Assembly (NCBI GenBank): GCA_012799605.1
Contig: JAAZKX010000017.1
Location: 1-50,381 of the forward strand
Origin: Bacillota bacterium
GTDB taxonomy: Bacteria; Bacillota; DTU030; DUMP01
Length of the DNA stretch: 50,381 nucleotides
Direction of reading: 5' to 3'
Below the pieces are notes generated by a model, which saw only the letters and a list, made by a program, of their open reading frames with translations, did no database searches and was not told where the DNA came from. Both the position numbers and the translations under genes were made by a program. Each line of letters begins with the position of its first letter. The stretch's first letter is position 1. Shown here piece by piece: positions 34,219 through 42,617 of this stretch.

Positions 34219-35256
34219 TTATTTAGATTGATAGATGCGCTGATTGTTTACATGGCCTTGGTACGTGGTGCTGAAAGCATGGCTGCCATCTGGTTTAGCC
34301 AAAAAGTAGAGGTTTTCAGAATTACCCGGCCGAAGAACTGCCCTGATGGCCTCTCTCCCCGGGGCGGCTATAGGTCCCGGCGGCAATCCGCCATGGAGAT
34401 AAGTATTATAAGGTGAGGGTATTGTGGTATCCTCTTCACTCAGTTCTGGTTTTTGTTCCGGAAATAGATACTGTACGGTTGCGCACGACTGCAGGAGCAT
34501 GTCCTTGCGCAAGCGATTATAAAAAACAGCTGCGATCAGGGGACGCTCCTCTGCCAGTTTGGCCTCTCGTTCAACCAAGGAAGCCAGCGTTATCAGTTCC
34601 CGGGGCTTGAGATCGGCCGGGAAATCGGTTAGACCTTTAATTTCTTCCGACCAGACTTCGTCTAGGCGGTGAAGCATTTTTTGCGCTACTTCTTCAGCTG
34701 GGCTGTTGGGCAAAAACAGATATGTATCCGGAAAGAAAAAGCCTTCCCAGCGCCAATCTGTCTCCGCCTCAGCCATATCAGCAAAATACTTTGAGTCCAA
34801 ATCCCCGTTTTTGGCAATAGCTAGAAAATCTGCCTCTTTGGTTATCCCTTCGGCCTCCAACAAGCGAGCCATCTGTCTTACAGTGTACCCTTCGGGGATA
34901 ACAACTTTAATTTCTCGATGAAAAGTGAGCCCCTCCGCCAAAATTTGCAAAATTTCTCGCGGCGTCTGAGCCGGCCCCAGGTTGTATTGCCCAGCTTGTA
35001 TAGCAGTCTCTTGCCCGGTCAATTTCCCTAAGAGGCGAAAAACATGGGTACTTCTTATCAAGCCCTCTTCCTTAAGTAGTCTGGCCACATCGGTAGCTGT
35101 GGCTGCCGGAGGGATCTCTACCACCTTCATATCATCAACCCCGGGTTGGGGTGGTTTCAATAGAACATTAGCTATAAATATAAAACAGAAACAAATAAAC
35201 AGGGTGATGGCTGGAAGCCGAAACAAGGCTTTTTTCCTCGATACCGTAGGTGTCAT
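34219..35256 (-). CDS. mltG: Endolytic transglycosylase MltG (YceG)
   Basis: 345 aa. One N-terminal membrane segment (~13-33), a LysM-like domain (VVIPEGYTVRQMARLLE, ~98-112), and a YceG catalytic domain with the catalytic glutamate in LASLVEREA (~222) plus the SPYNTYLHGGLPPGPIAAPG block. It cleaves nascent peptidoglycan glycan strands and sets their length. ATG with GGGGTGG 7 nt upstream. Upstream of it a terminator separates it from the DUF1292 gene. Confidence 0.95.
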   Translation of the reverse strand: MTPTVSRKKALFRLPAITLFICFCFIFIANVLLKPPQPGVDDMKVVEIPPAATATDVARLLKEEGLIRSTHVFRLLGKLTGQETAIQAGQYNLGPAQTPREILQILAEGLTFHREIKVVIPEGYTVRQMARLLEAEGITKEADFLAIAKNGDLDSKYFADMAEAETDWRWEGFFFPDTYLFLPNSPAEEVAQKMLHRLDEVWSEEIKGLTDFPADLKPRELITLASLVEREAKLAEERPLIAAVFYNRLRKDMLLQSCATVQYLFPEQKPELSEEDTTIPSPYNTYLHGGLPPGPIAAPGREAIRAVLRPGNSENLYFLAKPDGSHAFSTTYQGHVNNQRIYQSK

Positions 35257-35321
35257 ACTTTACCCACCCCGCTAATTTCTTCCTTGGTGTAATTATACGA
35301 TCTTGTCCACACTAAATCAAC

Positions 35322-35345
35322 AAAAAACGGGGCTGATTCGCCCCG
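35322..35345 (-). terminator. Terminator after the DUF1292 gene
   Basis: CGGGGC-GAATCA-GCCCCG (35328-35345, minus-strand reading) followed by TTTTTTG. It ends the ireB-ruvX-DUF1292 transcript before mltG. Confidence 0.85.
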
Positions 35346-35429
35346 CTGTAAAGGTTGCTCCCCCAAAAGCAACTTTTCTCATCTACATAATGCCCTTCGG
35401 GCAGAAATTTATGCATAAACCGTTACAGG

Positions 35430-35717
35430 CTACTCATCTTCAGCCAAATCTTCTTCTGTCAACCGTTCCTCCCACATCGCCGCCGCACGTTCCCATTCCT
35501 CGTCATCTTCGATTTCCACCAGAATTTGGTCGCCATCTTCTTCATCTTCAATCCGGAAGATCAAAACCTCACCATCTTCATCGTCTTCAAAATCGTCTAT
35601 GGCTAACAAAATAGCATACTCTTTCTCGTCCAGGCTGAAATAATCTACCACTTCAAATTCGTGTTCTATACCCTCTTCGTCGGTCAAGACAACCGTATCA
35701 TCGCGTTCTTCGCTCAT
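35430..35717 (-). CDS. DUF1292 family protein
   Basis: 95-aa very acidic protein. DDTVVLTDEEGIEHEFEVVD and YFSLDEKEYAILLAID are the DUF1292 (YrzB) core; about one third of residues are Asp or Glu. Start at 35717 (GGGGTG 7 nt upstream). Conserved after ireB and ruvX in Firmicutes. Function unknown. Confidence 0.9.
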   Translation of the reverse strand: MSEERDDTVVLTDEEGIEHEFEVVDYFSLDEKEYAILLAIDDFEDDEDGEVLIFRIEDEEDGDQILVEIEDDEEWERAAAMWEERLTEEDLAEDE

Positions 35718-35774
35718 TATTAAACACCCCAATCTTTTAAATTAAGCTCATTGTACCCGGGAAGGTAATCCCTG

Positions 35775-36194
35775 TCAATCTTTATTTCCCCGCTGAGCCA
35801 GAAACTTTTGCAGTATGAGGCTGGCTGCAACTTTATCTATTACCTGACGGCGCCGCTGCCGGCTTAGGTCGGCTTCCAATAGAATTTTTTCCGCCGCCAC
35901 TGTAGTAAGCCGCTCATCTTCCTCAAAAACAGGCCGGTTAAATTCATCCCGAAGCAATTGGGCAAAACGGCGCGCTTCTTCGGCCGCCGGACCATAGGTC
36001 CCATTCATGTTTATCGGTATCCCCACCACGAAACACTGGACTTCATATTCGGTCATCAGCTCACGCAAGCGGGACAGATCTTGCACCAAATCGCGCCGCC
36101 GAATTACCTCAATTCCTTGAGCAGTCAGACCGACAGGATCGCTCACCGCTACGCCAATAGTTCGTGTTCCCACATCCAGCCCCATCACTCTCAT
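35775..36194 (-). CDS. ruvX: Pre-16S rRNA nuclease YqgF/RuvX
   Basis: 139-aa RNase H-fold nuclease implicated in 16S rRNA 5' maturation. Catalytic blocks GLDVGTRTIGVAVSD (~5-19), FVVGIPINMNGT (~56-67), DERLTT (~98-103) and DKVAASLILQ are all intact. AGGGG 7 nt before the ATG. It lies between ireB and DUF1292, the standard alaS-ireB-ruvX-yrzB order. Confidence 0.95.
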   Translation of the reverse strand: MRVMGLDVGTRTIGVAVSDPVGLTAQGIEVIRRRDLVQDLSRLRELMTEYEVQCFVVGIPINMNGTYGPAAEEARRFAQLLRDEFNRPVFEEDERLTTVAAEKILLEADLSRQRRRQVIDKVAASLILQKFLAQRGNKD

Positions 36195-36263
36195 AACCTG
36201 ACCCCTTTACACAGTTTTTATGCACTGATCAAAGCACTAGTTTATATTTGTTTCCCTTCTAAA

Positions 36264-36300
36264 AGACGATTAACCCGGCACCTTAGTGCCGGGGTTAATC
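36264..36300 (-). terminator. Terminator-like hairpin between ireB and ruvX
   Basis: GATTAACCC..GGGTTAATC arms with inner GGCAC/GTGCC (36268-36300), one bulged G, followed on the minus strand by GTCTTTTAG. A stable stem but a short T-run, so it may attenuate rather than end transcription. Confidence 0.65.
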
Positions 36301-36314
36301 CCAATCAGTTCTTC

Positions 36315-36572
36315 TTATTTCCGCAGTAAATAAGTGCGTATTAATTCTTCTAGGATCTCGTCCCGCTCCAGTTGGCGAATTTTGTTACGGGCACCCATAT
36401 GATTGGTAATATAAGCCGGATCACCAGATAGCAAATATCCTACCAGCTGATGAATTGGATTATAGCCCTTTTCTTGCAAAGCACGGAAAACCGATTCAAG
36501 AATTTTTCGAGCCTCGGCCGTCTCGTCGCCTAAAGAATACTGCTGCGTTTCTTCCATCCGGTCTTTTAACAT
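36315..36572 (-). CDS. ireB: IreB family regulatory phosphoprotein
   Basis: 85 aa, all helical, family DUF965 (YrzL). It reads [22 protein letters not shown] in the centre and ends [21 protein letters not shown], both near-invariant. In Enterococcus IreB is a substrate of the IreK kinase controlling cephalosporin resistance. GGGGTG 7 nt before the ATG. Downstream of alaS. Confidence 0.95.
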   Translation of the reverse strand: MLKDRMEETQQYSLGDETAEARKILESVFRALQEKGYNPIHQLVGYLLSGDPAYITNHMGARNKIRQLERDEILEELIRTYLLRK

Positions 36573-36667
36573 ACGGCCTCACCCCTTTAGCAAAATCCCG
36601 TCCATGAATCTATATTCTGTTCGGAAAGATGCTTTTCCTGCCCCAGGGTGTGGTAAATAGTTTTCTG

Positions 36668-39313
36668 CTAGTGAATTTCTTGCAGCTTAGCCTCAGCCAT
36701 ACTGGCTGCGGCTGCCAAGGCTTCATTCAGCTTGGAAGGCTCCTTCCCACCCGCTTGTGCTAGTTCGGGCCGGCCACCACCGCCGCCACCGGCGATAGCT
36801 GCCGCTTTTTTTATTATTTTACCGGCATGAAGACCATGGGAAACCAAATCCTGGCTAACATAAACAAGAAAATTGACCCTATCCCGGTTACGAAAGCCCA
36901 AAATAACCACTGCACTGAGCAGATGATCTTTGAGATAATCGACCGCCAAGCGAAGTTCATCCATGTTGCGAACAGGCATTTCCGCTGCCAACAGCTTGCT
37001 TTGGCCTACTGTTTCGGCCTGATCTAACAGGGCCAGAGCATTTGTTTTTAACATCCGTTCGCCAAGCTGCCTCAGCTCTTTTTCTCTTTCTTTTAGCTCG
37101 GCTTTCAGTTCCTCTATTTTAGCTAATACATTTTCAGCAGGAGTATTTAGCAGCCCGGCTATTTTTAACAATGCCCTATTTTGTTCTTGCCAAAGAGCCA
37201 AGGCCCCCATCCCCGCCACGGCTTCGATCCGGCGTAGTCCCGCACCTATGCTGGCCTCGCTTACAATTTTACATAGCCCAACTTGGCCGGTATGATCGAC
37301 ATGAGTTCCCCCGCACAGCTCCTGGCTAAATGACCCAATCTTAACTACCCGTACCAGGTCGCCATATTTTTCCCCAAATAAGGCCATGGCACCAGAAGCC
37401 TGAGCCTGTTCAAAATCTATAACAGTTGCCTTTATCGGAGTGTTGGCCAAAACTTGTTCGTTAATAACCTTTTCCACCTGTTGTATCTCCGCAGATGTAA
37501 GCGGAGCAAAATGGGAAAAATCAAATCTGAGCCGCTCCGGACTGACCAAGGACCCTTCCTGATGAACGTGGGTACCTAGTACCTGCCGGAGTGCTTGGTG
37601 TAAAAGGTGGGTAGCTGTATGATGGCGAGTTATGGCCAAGCGCCGCTTTTTGTCAACCTGGGCCTCGACTTTATCCCCCACTCGAATAATGCCTTCCACT
37701 ACCACACCCGCATGAACAATAGCTCGACCGACTGACTGGGTATTGTTTATTTTTACCAAACCCCCTGCTGCCGTTTTGATAATGCCGGTATCGCCAACTT
37801 GCCCGCCCGCTTCAGCATAAAAAGGGGAGCGGTCCAAAGCCAGCAGCACAGAAGTTCCGCAAGCAGCTTCCTGCACCGGTAAGTTGCCGCTTACCAGGGC
37901 TTGAATGTAAGGGCCCGAGTCAGCTAGCCGGTCATAACCGATAAATTCGGTGCAGTAATTGGCAAAAGTTTTTTCACCGTTATCTTTGCTATCCGTATCG
38001 TCAGCGAGGCGTGCCCGGCGGGCGCGTTCACGTTGGGCCTCCATCTCCTGTTTGAAGCCTTTGATGTCAGTGTTTAAACCTTGTTCAGCCAAAATTTCTT
38101 TGGTAAGATCTAACGGAAATCCATAAGTATCGTATAAAACGAAGGCATCATGGCCTGATAGGGTCTGTTTCCCCTCAGCTTTCAGCTTGTCAGCCAGCCC
38201 AGCCAGAATGCTGAGCCCAGTTTCCAATGTGCATTGGAAACGTGCTTCTTCCTGTCGGATTACTTCCTGGACAAAAGCTTCCTTTTGCTTTAATATCGGG
38301 AAACCAACACAGCCCACTTTTATTACGGCGGCAGCGATTTTATTCAAAAACGGTTCCTTTATGCCCAGCAAACGGCCGTATCGCACAGCTCGTCTCAACA
38401 GGCGCCTGAGCACATATCCACGCCCCTCATTGGCTGGCAAAACATCATCCGCTACCAAATGCACAACTGCCCGGCAGTGGTCAGCAATTACAATCAGCGC
38501 CGTATCGGTAGCAGCTGATTGACCATATTTTACCCGAGCGACTAGTTCGGCCGCTTGAATAATAGGAAATAATAAATCCGTTTCGAAATTATTGGGTACG
38601 TCTTGCAATACCGATGCTAGTCGCTCCAAGCCCATACCGGTATCAATATTTTTTTTGGGCAAAGGGGTATAATTACCTTCCGCATCGCGATCATACTGGG
38701 TAAATACAAGATTCCAAATCTCCAGGTAACGGTCACAGTCACAACCTACCTTGCAGGTGGGCAGGCCGCAGCCTCGCTCGGGGCCAAGATCGATATAGAT
38801 CTCCGAACAGGGACCGCAGGGGCCGGTACCAATTTCCCAAAAATTCGTTTCTTTGCCCAGCCGTACAATTCGTTCCGCTGGGATTCCGACCTCATGCCGC
38901 CAGATGTCATAGGCTTCGTCATCATCTGTATATACTGAAATCCAAAGCTGCTCCCGCGGTAAGCGCAAATCCTCGGTTAAAAACTCCCAGGCCCAGAGTA
39001 TTGTTTCTTGTTTGAAATAATCCCCGAAAGAAAAGTTGCCTAGCATCTCAAAGAAGGTATGATGACGGGCAGTACGTCCGACATTCTCCAAGTCGCCAGT
39101 ACGAACGCATTTTTGCGAAGTAGCAATCCGAAACGACGGCGGTGTGGCTTGTCCGGTAAAATACGGCTTGAACGGTGCCATCCCAGCCCCGATCAAAAGC
39201 AAACTAGGGTCTTGTTCCGGTACCAAGGAAGCACTGGGCAATATAAGATGTCCTTTGCCGGCCATGAAATCTAAGAACCGGGTTCTAATTTCGTTGCCGC
39301 TTAATTTTTCCAT
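36668..39313 (-). CDS. alaS: Alanyl-tRNA synthetase
   Basis: About 881 aa, full length. Class II catalytic domain (TARHHTFFEMLGNFSFGDYF near 84-103), tRNA-recognition region, editing domain with HHTATHLLH (~562) and CGGTHVDHTGQ (~663), and a C-Ala domain with the GGGGGGRPELAQAGG run. The ATG at 39313 follows GAGGTGGAGG; the frame begins three codons earlier with GTG. Expression is controlled by a T-box leader. Confidence 0.97.
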   Translation of the reverse strand: MEKLSGNEIRTRFLDFMAGKGHLILPSASLVPEQDPSLLLIGAGMAPFKPYFTGQATPPSFRIATSQKCVRTGDLENVGRTARHHTFFEMLGNFSFGDYFKQETILWAWEFLTEDLRLPREQLWISVYTDDDEAYDIWRHEVGIPAERIVRLGKETNFWEIGTGPCGPCSEIYIDLGPERGCGLPTCKVGCDCDRYLEIWNLVFTQYDRDAEGNYTPLPKKNIDTGMGLERLASVLQDVPNNFETDLLFPIIQAAELVARVKYGQSAATDTALIVIADHCRAVVHLVADDVLPANEGRGYVLRRLLRRAVRYGRLLGIKEPFLNKIAAAVIKVGCVGFPILKQKEAFVQEVIRQEEARFQCTLETGLSILAGLADKLKAEGKQTLSGHDAFVLYDTYGFPLDLTKEILAEQGLNTDIKGFKQEMEAQRERARRARLADDTDSKDNGEKTFANYCTEFIGYDRLADSGPYIQALVSGNLPVQEAACGTSVLLALDRSPFYAEAGGQVGDTGIIKTAAGGLVKINNTQSVGRAIVHAGVVVEGIIRVGDKVEAQVDKKRRLAITRHHTATHLLHQALRQVLGTHVHQEGSLVSPERLRFDFSHFAPLTSAEIQQVEKVINEQVLANTPIKATVIDFEQAQASGAMALFGEKYGDLVRVVKIGSFSQELCGGTHVDHTGQVGLCKIVSEASIGAGLRRIEAVAGMGALALWQEQNRALLKIAGLLNTPAENVLAKIEELKAELKEREKELRQLGERMLKTNALALLDQAETVGQSKLLAAEMPVRNMDELRLAVDYLKDHLLSAVVILGFRNRDRVNFLVYVSQDLVSHGLHAGKIIKKAAAIAGGGGGGRPELAQAGGKEPSKLNEALAAAASMAEAKLQEIH

Positions 39314-39344
39314 TTCCTCCACCTCATTATAAAATTCTTACCAA

Positions 39345-39578
39345 CAAATAAACCCCCGCCGCAGGGACGAGGGCCGATTTCGTGGTACCACCCTGATTGT
39401 AGTCTCAAACTGCTGGTTGCACAGCAGATGAGCGGTAACGGGCTCAGCGGAAGCGCTCTTCACGCCCGGCTCAGGAACGGCTTTCCTTTCAGCCTGTCCG
39501 GGAGCCTTTCACCCCGGGGCTCCCTCTCTAACGAACGAGACTAGAAAGTACTTTCTCCTTCTACGCCTTTAGTTATTG
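39345..39578 (-). promoter_or_regulatory. T-box leader of alaS
   Basis: The T-box sequence AGGGTGGTACCACG (39380-39393, minus-strand reading) is followed by a terminator-type stem (CCCTCG...CGGGGG) and TTTATTTG. Stem I shows GGAGAAAGTA (AGTA motif) and the distal AGAGAGGGAGCC...GGGTGAAAGGCTCCC hairpin. Ala codons GCT (in CAGGCTGAAAGG) and GCC (39479-39481, in AAAGCCGTTC) are both candidate specifiers; I cannot decide without folding. Uncharged tRNA-Ala would promote readthrough into alaS. Confidence 0.95.
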
Positions 39579-39584
39579 ACTTTT

Positions 39585-39613
39585 ATTATAAAGGAGCCTT
39601 TACTTTCTGTCAA
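39585..39613 (-). promoter_or_regulatory. Consensus SigA promoter of alaS
   Basis: Perfect TTGACA (39608-39613), 17-nt spacer, perfect TATAAT (39585-39590). Transcript start near 39578. The -35 and spacer lie within the last codons of the upstream AI-2E-type gene. Confidence 0.93.
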
Positions 39614-40655
39614 CTTCTGCCGGTCCCAGTTTTTTACTACAGCTGATATACCAAAAATTAAAACAAGCCTTTATCCCGGCTGTAAGCGGCACAGCCAGCA
39701 AAACACCGGCAATGCCAGCCAATTGCCCGCCGACCAAAATCACAAAAATAACCGTCAATGGATGAAGCCCAACCCTGTCACCTAAAATCTTAGGTGAGAT
39801 AATGGTGCTCTCTAGCTGATGGATTATGATAAAAAGGATCGCCACATATAGGGCCTTAACCGGTGATTCTAACAAAGCAAGAAAGATAGCCGGAAGCGCA
39901 CCAATTATAGGGCCAAAATAAGGAATAATATCTAAAATTCCCGCGGCCATACCGATCAGCAAGGCAAATTCAATCTGAAGCAGGCTCAGCCCTAGAACTG
40001 AAATCAAACCAACAATAGCTGCAACCAATAGATGCCCGCGGATAAACCCATCCAAAACAATATTCAGTTCCCGAATTAGGGACCCCAAACCGGTTCGCTC
40101 TGCGGAAAAGAAGGCCGCGGATGCAGCCTTAATGGCTGGCAAATCGCGCAACATATAAAAAGCCAGCACTGGTGCAATAACGATAGCCAATAGGTGGGAG
40201 AACAATGCCATAGTAAACGTTGCGATTGAACGTATATAAGTTAGCAACGTATATTCCATGCGCATAATATTTTCATCCACAACCTGGCGTAAACTTGCCG
40301 GCAAAGGAACTTTGGAATACAAGCGTTGCATCTCATTTAACCGGTCCGAAATTTCCTTGGTATAACTTGGTATCATATGGGCAAGCGTATCTAATTCAAC
40401 TAAAGCTGGAGGAACGATTCCCAACAATACTACGGCCAGCAAAGTTATTGTTCCGCTGTATACCAGCAGTATGGCAGCAACCCGGCTGAGCCCCCGACGC
40501 TCTAGATATTCTACCAGCGGCACCAGCAGATACGTCAGCACCAGGGCATAAGCAAACGGGACTACCGCTGCACGTATCAGATAAAGAAAAAGGCCCAGCA
40601 ACAGTAAAAGGCCGACAAGTAAAGACCAACCCAAAGGCCTCCACTGATCAAACAT
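39600..40655 (-). CDS. AI-2E family transporter / permease
   Basis: 351 aa, about eight membrane segments, with a soluble amphipathic region (~85-140) between them. The GIAGVLLAVPLTAGIKA block near the C-terminus and IGALPAIFLALLESP are hallmarks of the AI-2E transporter (UPF0118/YrrI) family, which includes Na+/H+ antiporters as well as the TqsA-type exporter. In Clostridia it usually precedes alaS, as here. Substrate unknown. Confidence 0.9.
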   Translation of the reverse strand: MFDQWRPLGWSLLVGLLLLLGLFLYLIRAAVVPFAYALVLTYLLVPLVEYLERRGLSRVAAILLVYSGTITLLAVVLLGIVPPALVELDTLAHMIPSYTKEISDRLNEMQRLYSKVPLPASLRQVVDENIMRMEYTLLTYIRSIATFTMALFSHLLAIVIAPVLAFYMLRDLPAIKAASAAFFSAERTGLGSLIRELNIVLDGFIRGHLLVAAIVGLISVLGLSLLQIEFALLIGMAAGILDIIPYFGPIIGALPAIFLALLESPVKALYVAILFIIIHQLESTIISPKILGDRVGLHPLTVIFVILVGGQLAGIAGVLLAVPLTAGIKACFNFWYISCSKKLGPAEVDRK

Positions 40656-40656
40656 G

Positions 40657-40842
40657 CTATCCTTTAGACATCTGGCGCCAAGTATTGGTAATCAATCTTT
40701 TGATCCTGCTCATATTTTGATAAGTACGCTGGAGGCGGCCTTTTGAACGCGGCCTTGGGCTGGCCTGTGATGTAGCCCAGCCGATAAGTGTTCCTATGAA
40801 ACCACCCATCATCAAACCGGACCAAAACCTGTTTCGTTTCAC
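40657..40842 (-). CDS. Small basic membrane protein (YtxH-like)
   Basis: 61 aa. MKRNRFWSGLMMGGFIGTLIG resembles the glycine-rich membrane start of YtxH-type proteins, followed by a strongly basic tail. AGGGGG 7 nt before a GTG start supports expression. It ends 1 nt before the AI-2E-type gene. Function unknown. Confidence 0.72.
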   Translation of the reverse strand: MKRNRFWSGLMMGGFIGTLIGWATSQASPRPRSKGRLQRTYQNMSRIKRLITNTWRQMSKG

Positions 40843-40855
40843 CGCAATACCCCCT

Positions 40856-41038
40856 CTAAAAGCTGATAATGGTGTCTTCCCAAGCGGTCAAAGAGCCATC
40901 ATCTTGTACTTCGTAAACAAGATACCCTTCCTGTGTAGGTCTAAACTCCAGATAGCAGTTACGGCAATAATATTGGTTTGTGCCCACACGGCCCACATTA
41001 TGCTTGCCACACACAGGGCAATTCCAAGGAGCGGACAC
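40856..41038 (-). CDS. Small zinc-ribbon protein
   Basis: 60 aa. CPVC (~7-10) and CRNC (~25-28) form a zinc ribbon, then YLEFRPTQEGYLVYEV. The frame is open to 41098, but the GTG at 41038 has AAGGGGG 8 nt upstream, whereas an earlier TTG lies beside a terminator with no site. Encoded 13 nt ahead of the basic small protein. Not recognised. Confidence 0.7.
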   Translation of the reverse strand: MSAPWNCPVCGKHNVGRVGTNQYYCRNCYLEFRPTQEGYLVYEVQDDGSLTAWEDTIISF

Positions 41039-41104
41039 AGGCTGTTCCCCCTTACTTGCTTCTTTAACCTTAGTATGTCCTGTGCCTGAAGCTTCCAAAC
41101 TAAA

Positions 41105-41135
41105 AAGGATCCGTTGCCCCAGCCAACGAATCCTT
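41105..41135 (-). terminator. Terminator after mnmA
   Basis: AAGGATTCGTTG and CAACGGATCCTT form a 12-bp stem (one wobble) with a 7-nt loop, followed by TTTTAG on the minus strand and GTGTTTTT on the plus strand. It ends the iscR-iscS-iscU-mnmA operon. Confidence 0.88.
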
Positions 41136-41141
41136 GTGTTT

Positions 41142-42224
41142 TTACTTTACAATAGTACCTCCGCCAAGAACTTCATCTTCAGCACCATAAAATACCGCGG
41201 CCTGTCCGGGGGCCGGAGCCCGGGCCTCTTGGTGAAATTTAATCGTAACAGCAGCTTGTCCTTCCGGCACCAGCTGGGCCCGATAAAGAACACCCCGGTA
41301 GCGTACCCGGACTCGCGCCTCTTTTGGTTTTGCGGGTGGGGGAATACTGACCCAGTTGACTTTTTCAGCCCGTATCTGTGAATACCATAAGTCCTGTTCG
41401 GGGCCTAAAGTGATCGTATTGTCCGTTTGATTCATATCTGTTACATATAAACGCTCAGCCGACGAAATCCCCAGTCCCCGGCGTTGCCCTACAGTATAAA
41501 AAGGCAAGCCCCGGTGCTTTCCCAGCACACGCCCCGTTGCGTCTATAAACAAACCCGGCCTTATGGCTGCTGGAATTCGTTGCTCTAAAAAAGCACGGTA
41601 ATCATTGTCGGGCACAAAACATATTTCTTGACTATCCTTTTTTTGAGCTACTTTTAACCCCAAGCGTTCAGCCAGCGCCCTGGTTTCTTTTTTGGTCAGC
41701 CCGCCTAAAGGAAAGATTATATGGGACAATTGATGCTGGTTAAGCCCGTAAAGCGCATAACTTTGATCCTTTTGTTTATCCTTGGCAGCCAATAGCATAA
41801 AGCGGTCTCGACCCGGATCATATCTAAGGCGGGCATAGTGCCCAGTAGCCATATAAGTTGCCCCAAGCGCCAACACCTTTTCCAACAGATAGCCAAATTT
41901 TAATTTCATATTGCACCTGATACACGGGTTTGGCGTCCGCCCGTAAGAATATTCCCGGCAAAATTCGTCCACAACTTCCCGGCTGAATATCTCTTTACAA
42001 TCGAAAACATAATGGGGTATTTGAAGTTTTGCCGCTACTTGTCGAGCATCATCTATTGCAGTAGAAAATCCGTCTTCCGATTCTTCGGTTAAATCGGCTC
42101 CCAACCCCGTGATTTTCATCGTAAACCCCATCACTTCGTGGCCTTGTTGTTGGAGTAATGCTGCTGCGATCGACGAATCAACACCACCGCTCATAGCTAC
42201 AGCCACAACTTGTCTAGGGGTCAT
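41142..42224 (-). CDS. mnmA: tRNA-specific 2-thiouridylase MnmA
   Basis: 360 aa. Thiolates U34 of tRNA-Lys/Glu/Gln using sulfur from the cysteine desulfurase. PP-loop SGGVDSS (~11-17), catalytic cysteines in NPCIRCN (~101) and EICFVPDN (~200), and GATYMATGHYA. ATG at 42224 with AGGTG 7 nt upstream. Encoded after iscU and the desulfurase, matching its need for a persulfide donor. Confidence 0.97.
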   Translation of the reverse strand: MTPRQVVAVAMSGGVDSSIAAALLQQQGHEVMGFTMKITGLGADLTEESEDGFSTAIDDARQVAAKLQIPHYVFDCKEIFSREVVDEFCREYSYGRTPNPCIRCNMKLKFGYLLEKVLALGATYMATGHYARLRYDPGRDRFMLLAAKDKQKDQSYALYGLNQHQLSHIIFPLGGLTKKETRALAERLGLKVAQKKDSQEICFVPDNDYRAFLEQRIPAAIRPGLFIDATGRVLGKHRGLPFYTVGQRRGLGISSAERLYVTDMNQTDNTITLGPEQDLWYSQIRAEKVNWVSIPPPAKPKEARVRVRYRGVLYRAQLVPEGQAAVTIKFHQEARAPAPGQAAVFYGAEDEVLGGGTIVK

Positions 42225-42230
42225 CAAATA

Positions 42231-42611
42231 TCACCTGCTCGCCTGTACTTGTTTTTCCTTATAATCAGCAATAGCAGCATGAAGCGCGTCAGCCGCTAAA
42301 TTGGAACAGTGCATTTTTTTGCAAGGCAACCCACCTAATGCCTCAGCGACCATCCTATTGTTGAGCGCAAGCGCTTCTGCTACAGTTTTGCCCTTCACCA
42401 GCTCGGTCACCATACTTGATGTTGCAATAGCAGCTCCACAGCCGAAGGTTTTAAATTTAATATCTTCAATACGGTCGTCTTTGATACGTAAAGACATCTT
42501 CATTATGTCCCCGCAGACGGGATTTCCGACTTGGCCCACACCATCAGGATTATCTATCTCCCCCACATTGCGCGGATGCATAAAGTGATCCATAACTTTT
42601 TCTGTATACAT
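42231..42611 (-). CDS. iscU: Fe-S scaffold IscU (NifU-like)
   Basis: 126-aa scaffold on which Fe-S clusters form. Three conserved cysteines: GNPVCGDI (~34), FGCGAAIATSS (~59) and KKMHCSNLA (~101). The Asp of CGD is present. Seven nt after the desulfurase gene. Lacks the LPPVK site for HscA seen in proteobacterial IscU, as is usual in Firmicutes. Confidence 0.95.
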   Translation of the reverse strand: MYTEKVMDHFMHPRNVGEIDNPDGVGQVGNPVCGDIMKMSLRIKDDRIEDIKFKTFGCGAAIATSSMVTELVKGKTVAEALALNNRMVAEALGGLPCKKMHCSNLAADALHAAIADYKEKQVQASR

Positions 42612-42617
42612 GCTAAC

